NCBI GenBank assembly: GCA_938045295.1 | Contig: CALINO010000013.1 | Coordinates: 98,686 to 162,685 of the forward strand | Direction of reading: 5' to 3' | Source of the DNA: an uncultured Arenicella sp. | GTDB lineage: Bacteria; Pseudomonadota; Gammaproteobacteria; Arenicellales; Arenicellaceae | DNA length: 64,000 nucleotides | Part shown: positions 61,869 through 64,000 of the stretch, piece after piece | Layout: every line of letters starts with the position of its first letter | How positions within the stretch are numbered: position 1 is the stretch's first letter | The notes under the pieces: generated by a model | Told to the model about the DNA's origin: nothing | What the model saw: the letters and a program-made list of their open reading frames with translations, nothing else | The model's database searches: none | Translations under genes and position numbers: made by a program

Positions 61869-63173
61869 ATGAATAAAGAAATTTACGCGCGTCGTCGCGC
61901 TGAGCTCATCAATCAAGTTGGCGACAATGATATTGTGATTGTGGCTACGGCACCCGAACAGTCGCGCAATGGCGATGTGTTTTTTCAATTTCGCCCAGAC
62001 AGTGATTTCTATTATTTAAGCGGCTTCAGCGAACCCGAAGCGGTTCTGGTGATCAGCCCGGGGCGTGAACAAGGTGAGTTTGTTCTATTTTGCCGAGAAA
62101 AAGACCCCTTTCGTGAAATGTGGGACGGCCGACGAGCCGGGCTTGAAGGTGCCATGGAGCATTACGGTGCCGACGATGCTTTTCCATTTGAAGACATGCA
62201 TGAAATTTTGCCCGGCATGATGGAAGAAAAGGAAAAGATATTCACCACCGTGGGTCGATACCCAGACTTTGATTCGCAATTATTGTCTTGGATGAATCAA
62301 ATCAAACAAGAAGTGCGCCGTGGTAAGCACGCGCCGTACGAAATTGTGGATTTGAATCACATCTTGCACGAACAACGTTTATTTAAGCGCAGCGATGAAA
62401 TTAATTTGATGCGCAAAGCCGGGAAAATGAGCGCTCTGGGTCACCAAAAAGCCATGCAAGTGTGTCGCCCGGGTATGTATGAATACCAAGTGCAAGCTGA
62501 AATGGAGTGCGAATTTCGCCGAGCAGGCAGCCATTACAATGCTTATCCGTCGATTGTGGCGGGCGGTGAAAATGCTTGCATACTGCATTACGTTGAAAAC
62601 AATGCGGTGTTAAAAAGCGGCGACTTATTGCTGATTGATGCCGGCGCCGAATATCAATGCTATGCGGCCGACATTAGCCGCACCTTTCCAGTAAATGGTA
62701 AGTTCAGCCCAGAACAAAAAACCTTGTATGAAATTGTGTTGGCGGCGCAACAGGCGTCGTTTGAAAAGTGCCAAGCGGGGTATTCCTGGGGTGATTATCA
62801 TGAGGCCGCCGTGGCCGTTATCACTCAAGGCTTGCTGGATGAAGGCTTACTGAAAGGAAGTCTTGATGAGGCATTGGAAACCAAAAGCTATACCGAATTT
62901 TATATGCACCGAACCGGTCACTGGTTGGGCATGGACGTGCATGACGTGGGCGACTATCAGCTCGATGGCAATTGGCGAGAACTCGAGCCGGGCATGGTGT
63001 TTACCGTAGAGCCGGGTATTTATGTCAGTGCGTCCTCCAGTGCGGATGAACGTTGGCACAATATCGGCATTCGCATCGAAGATAATATTTTGGTTCAAAA
63101 AGACGGTTATGAAAACCTCACTGAACTTGCCCCTAAAAGTGTGGCGGATATTGAAGCACTCATGGCGCCGTAA
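61869..63173 (+). CDS. pepP: Xaa-Pro aminopeptidase
   Basis: Removes N-terminal residues preceding proline. 434 residues; N-terminal creatinase-like domain, then the metal-binding half with DAGAEYQCYAADISRTFPVN (two Asp), HRTGHWLGMDVHD (His) and FTVEPGIYVS (Glu). All metal ligands look present. Middle gene of ygfB-pepP-ubiH. Confidence 0.95.
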   Translation: MNKEIYARRRAELINQVGDNDIVIVATAPEQSRNGDVFFQFRPDSDFYYLSGFSEPEAVLVISPGREQGEFVLFCREKDPFREMWDGRRAGLEGAMEHYGADDAFPFEDMHEILPGMMEEKEKIFTTVGRYPDFDSQLLSWMNQIKQEVRRGKHAPYEIVDLNHILHEQRLFKRSDEINLMRKAGKMSALGHQKAMQVCRPGMYEYQVQAEMECEFRRAGSHYNAYPSIVAGGENACILHYVENNAVLKSGDLLLIDAGAEYQCYAADISRTFPVNGKFSPEQKTLYEIVLAAQQASFEKCQAGYSWGDYHEAAVAVITQGLLDEGLLKGSLDEALETKSYTEFYMHRTGHWLGMDVHDVGDYQLDGNWRELEPGMVFTVEPGIYVSASSSADERWHNIGIRIEDNILVQKDGYENLTELAPKSVADIEALMAP

Positions 63174-63187
63174 AACCGCGGCCGGCC

Positions 63188-64000
63188 ATGTCTAAAGAGT
63201 ACGATATTGTGGTTGTTGGCGCTGGTTTGGTGGGCGCCACGCTGGCGTTAAGGCTGGCCAACAGTACGTCTTTACGCATTGCATTATTAGAACGCACGTT
63301 ACCGTTAGAACCATTAGAAGCAGGCCAAGCTAATCAGCGAGTGGTTGCTTTGGGCGATGCGGCGGTTAATCTTTTGCGCCAAGTTGAGGTGTTTGAGGCA
63401 CTGTCAGCGCAGCAAGCGCACCCGTATCAGCGTATGTTTGTGTGGGACGAAAACTCCGCCGGTGAATTGTGTTTTAACGCGCAAGACATAGAGCGCCAAA
63501 CCTTGGGCTATATGGTGGACGCAATGGCGTGCACGCACTTATTGCAAGCACAAGCATTGAACTTCTCTGGCAGCCGGCTTGACTGTTTTTTTGATACTCA
63601 ATTGCAATCGTTAACGTTAAGCGAGCATGGCGCTCAGCTTGAAACATCGCACGGCAGTGTATCTGCGCAATTGGTGGTGGGTGCCGATGGAGCTAATTCA
63701 TGGGTGCGACAACAAGCCGGTATTTTTGCTAACTGGAGAAGTTACGAGCAGCAAGGTATTGTGGCAAAAATTCGAACCAGTGCTAGCCACCAAGATTGTG
63801 CTTGGCAACGATTTTTGTCCACCGGGCCGGTGGCTGCCTTGCCCGTAAGCGATAATTTCAGTTCGATTGTTTGGAGCGCAGACAAAGAACTTGCAAGCCG
63901 GTTGATGCAATTGAATGAGGCGGAGTTTTCGCATGAACTATCGCAAGCGTTTGAGCATCGCCTTGGTGATGTTGTAGAGCTGAGTCCTAGGCAATCATTT
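63188..64000 (+). CDS. ubiH: UbiH-type FAD-dependent monooxygenase, 5' part
   Basis: Hydroxylase of the ubiquinone pathway. Only the first 271 residues are in the window; the frame is open to the last base. N-terminal FAD-binding motif YDIVVVGAGLVGATLALRL and the later GADGANSWVRQQAGI (DG motif) are present. Starting ATG is 15 bases after pepP. Which hydroxylation it performs (UbiH, UbiF or UbiI type) is not decidable here; location after pepP favours UbiH. Confidence 0.88.
   Translation, partial: MSKEYDIVVVGAGLVGATLALRLANSTSLRIALLERTLPLEPLEAGQANQRVVALGDAAVNLLRQVEVFEALSAQQAHPYQRMFVWDENSAGELCFNAQDIERQTLGYMVDAMACTHLLQAQALNFSGSRLDCFFDTQLQSLTLSEHGAQLETSHGSVSAQLVVGADGANSWVRQQAGIFANWRSYEQQGIVAKIRTSASHQDCAWQRFLSTGPVAALPVSDNFSSIVWSADKELASRLMQLNEAEFSHELSQAFEHRLGDVVELSPRQSF

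Overview
The window is a chromosomal stretch of a gammaproteobacterium, probably marine. Three kinds of evidence point there. Gene order matches the class in two places: caxA-kdsD-kdsC-lptC-lptA-lptB-rpoN-hpf-ptsN-rapZ-HPr, next to ibaG-murA-hisG-hisD; and zapA-6S RNA-ygfA, next to ygfB-pepP-ubiH. A sodium-pumping oxaloacetate decarboxylase (oadGAB) suggests a sodium-rich habitat. An AlkB-type alkane hydroxylase and a polyhydroxyalkanoate (PHA) granule cluster suggest growth on hydrocarbons or fatty acids. The genus cannot be named from the sequence alone. I saw no rRNA, tRNA, CRISPR array or intact mobile element.

Layout. 1-2268: tail of a DUF802 / MotB-like / DUF2894 operon, a candidate ion-driven membrane motor of unknown role. 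2278-12607 (minus strand): nitrogen-type phosphotransferase system with its own Enzyme I, RapZ, PtsN, hibernation factor, sigma-54, Lpt lipopolysaccharide transport and Kdo synthesis. 12917-19724 (plus): an orphan MlaC, an ABC-2 exporter in place of MlaFED, IbaG-GrxD, MurA, HisG, HisD. 19725-24233: a 4.5 kb insertion between hisD and its ancestral neighbour, bounded by a 323-base repeat of the hisD 3' end and holding an IS3-family remnant and three secreted-protein genes. 24230-32460: a VOC protein, a decayed gene fragment, oadGAB, a TonB-like protein, a lone Sll1717-type P-loop ATPase and an M18 aminopeptidase. 32544-38499: a DnaJ-like protein, the PHA granule cluster, a patatin lipase and AlkB. 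38610-42656: a CsgG-like protein, TrmJ, HexR and GAPDH. 42918-51645: surface glycan or lipid genes and a YbhN-type/TolB-type fusion. 52605-57365: a five-gene operon joining a CheA-like kinase, a CheY-like regulator, a CheX phosphatase and an Amt ammonium transporter. 57456-64000: efflux pump, cyclophilin, folate cyclo-ligase, 6S RNA, ZapA, and the start of ubiH.

Three observations stand out. First, a palindrome TTAGAA-N6-TTCTAA occurs upstream of both phasin-like genes and between the patatin lipase and alkB genes. At the two phasin genes it is doubled in tandem and placed at exactly the same distance from a TTACAC -35-like element. This is good evidence for a local regulon, probably run by the PhaD-like TetR protein encoded between them. 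Second, the Amt operon carries its own phosphorelay and no glnK, so it looks like an ammonium-sensing system. Third, the hisD repeat and the overlapping convergent stop codons at its downstream copy record an allele-replacing insertion.
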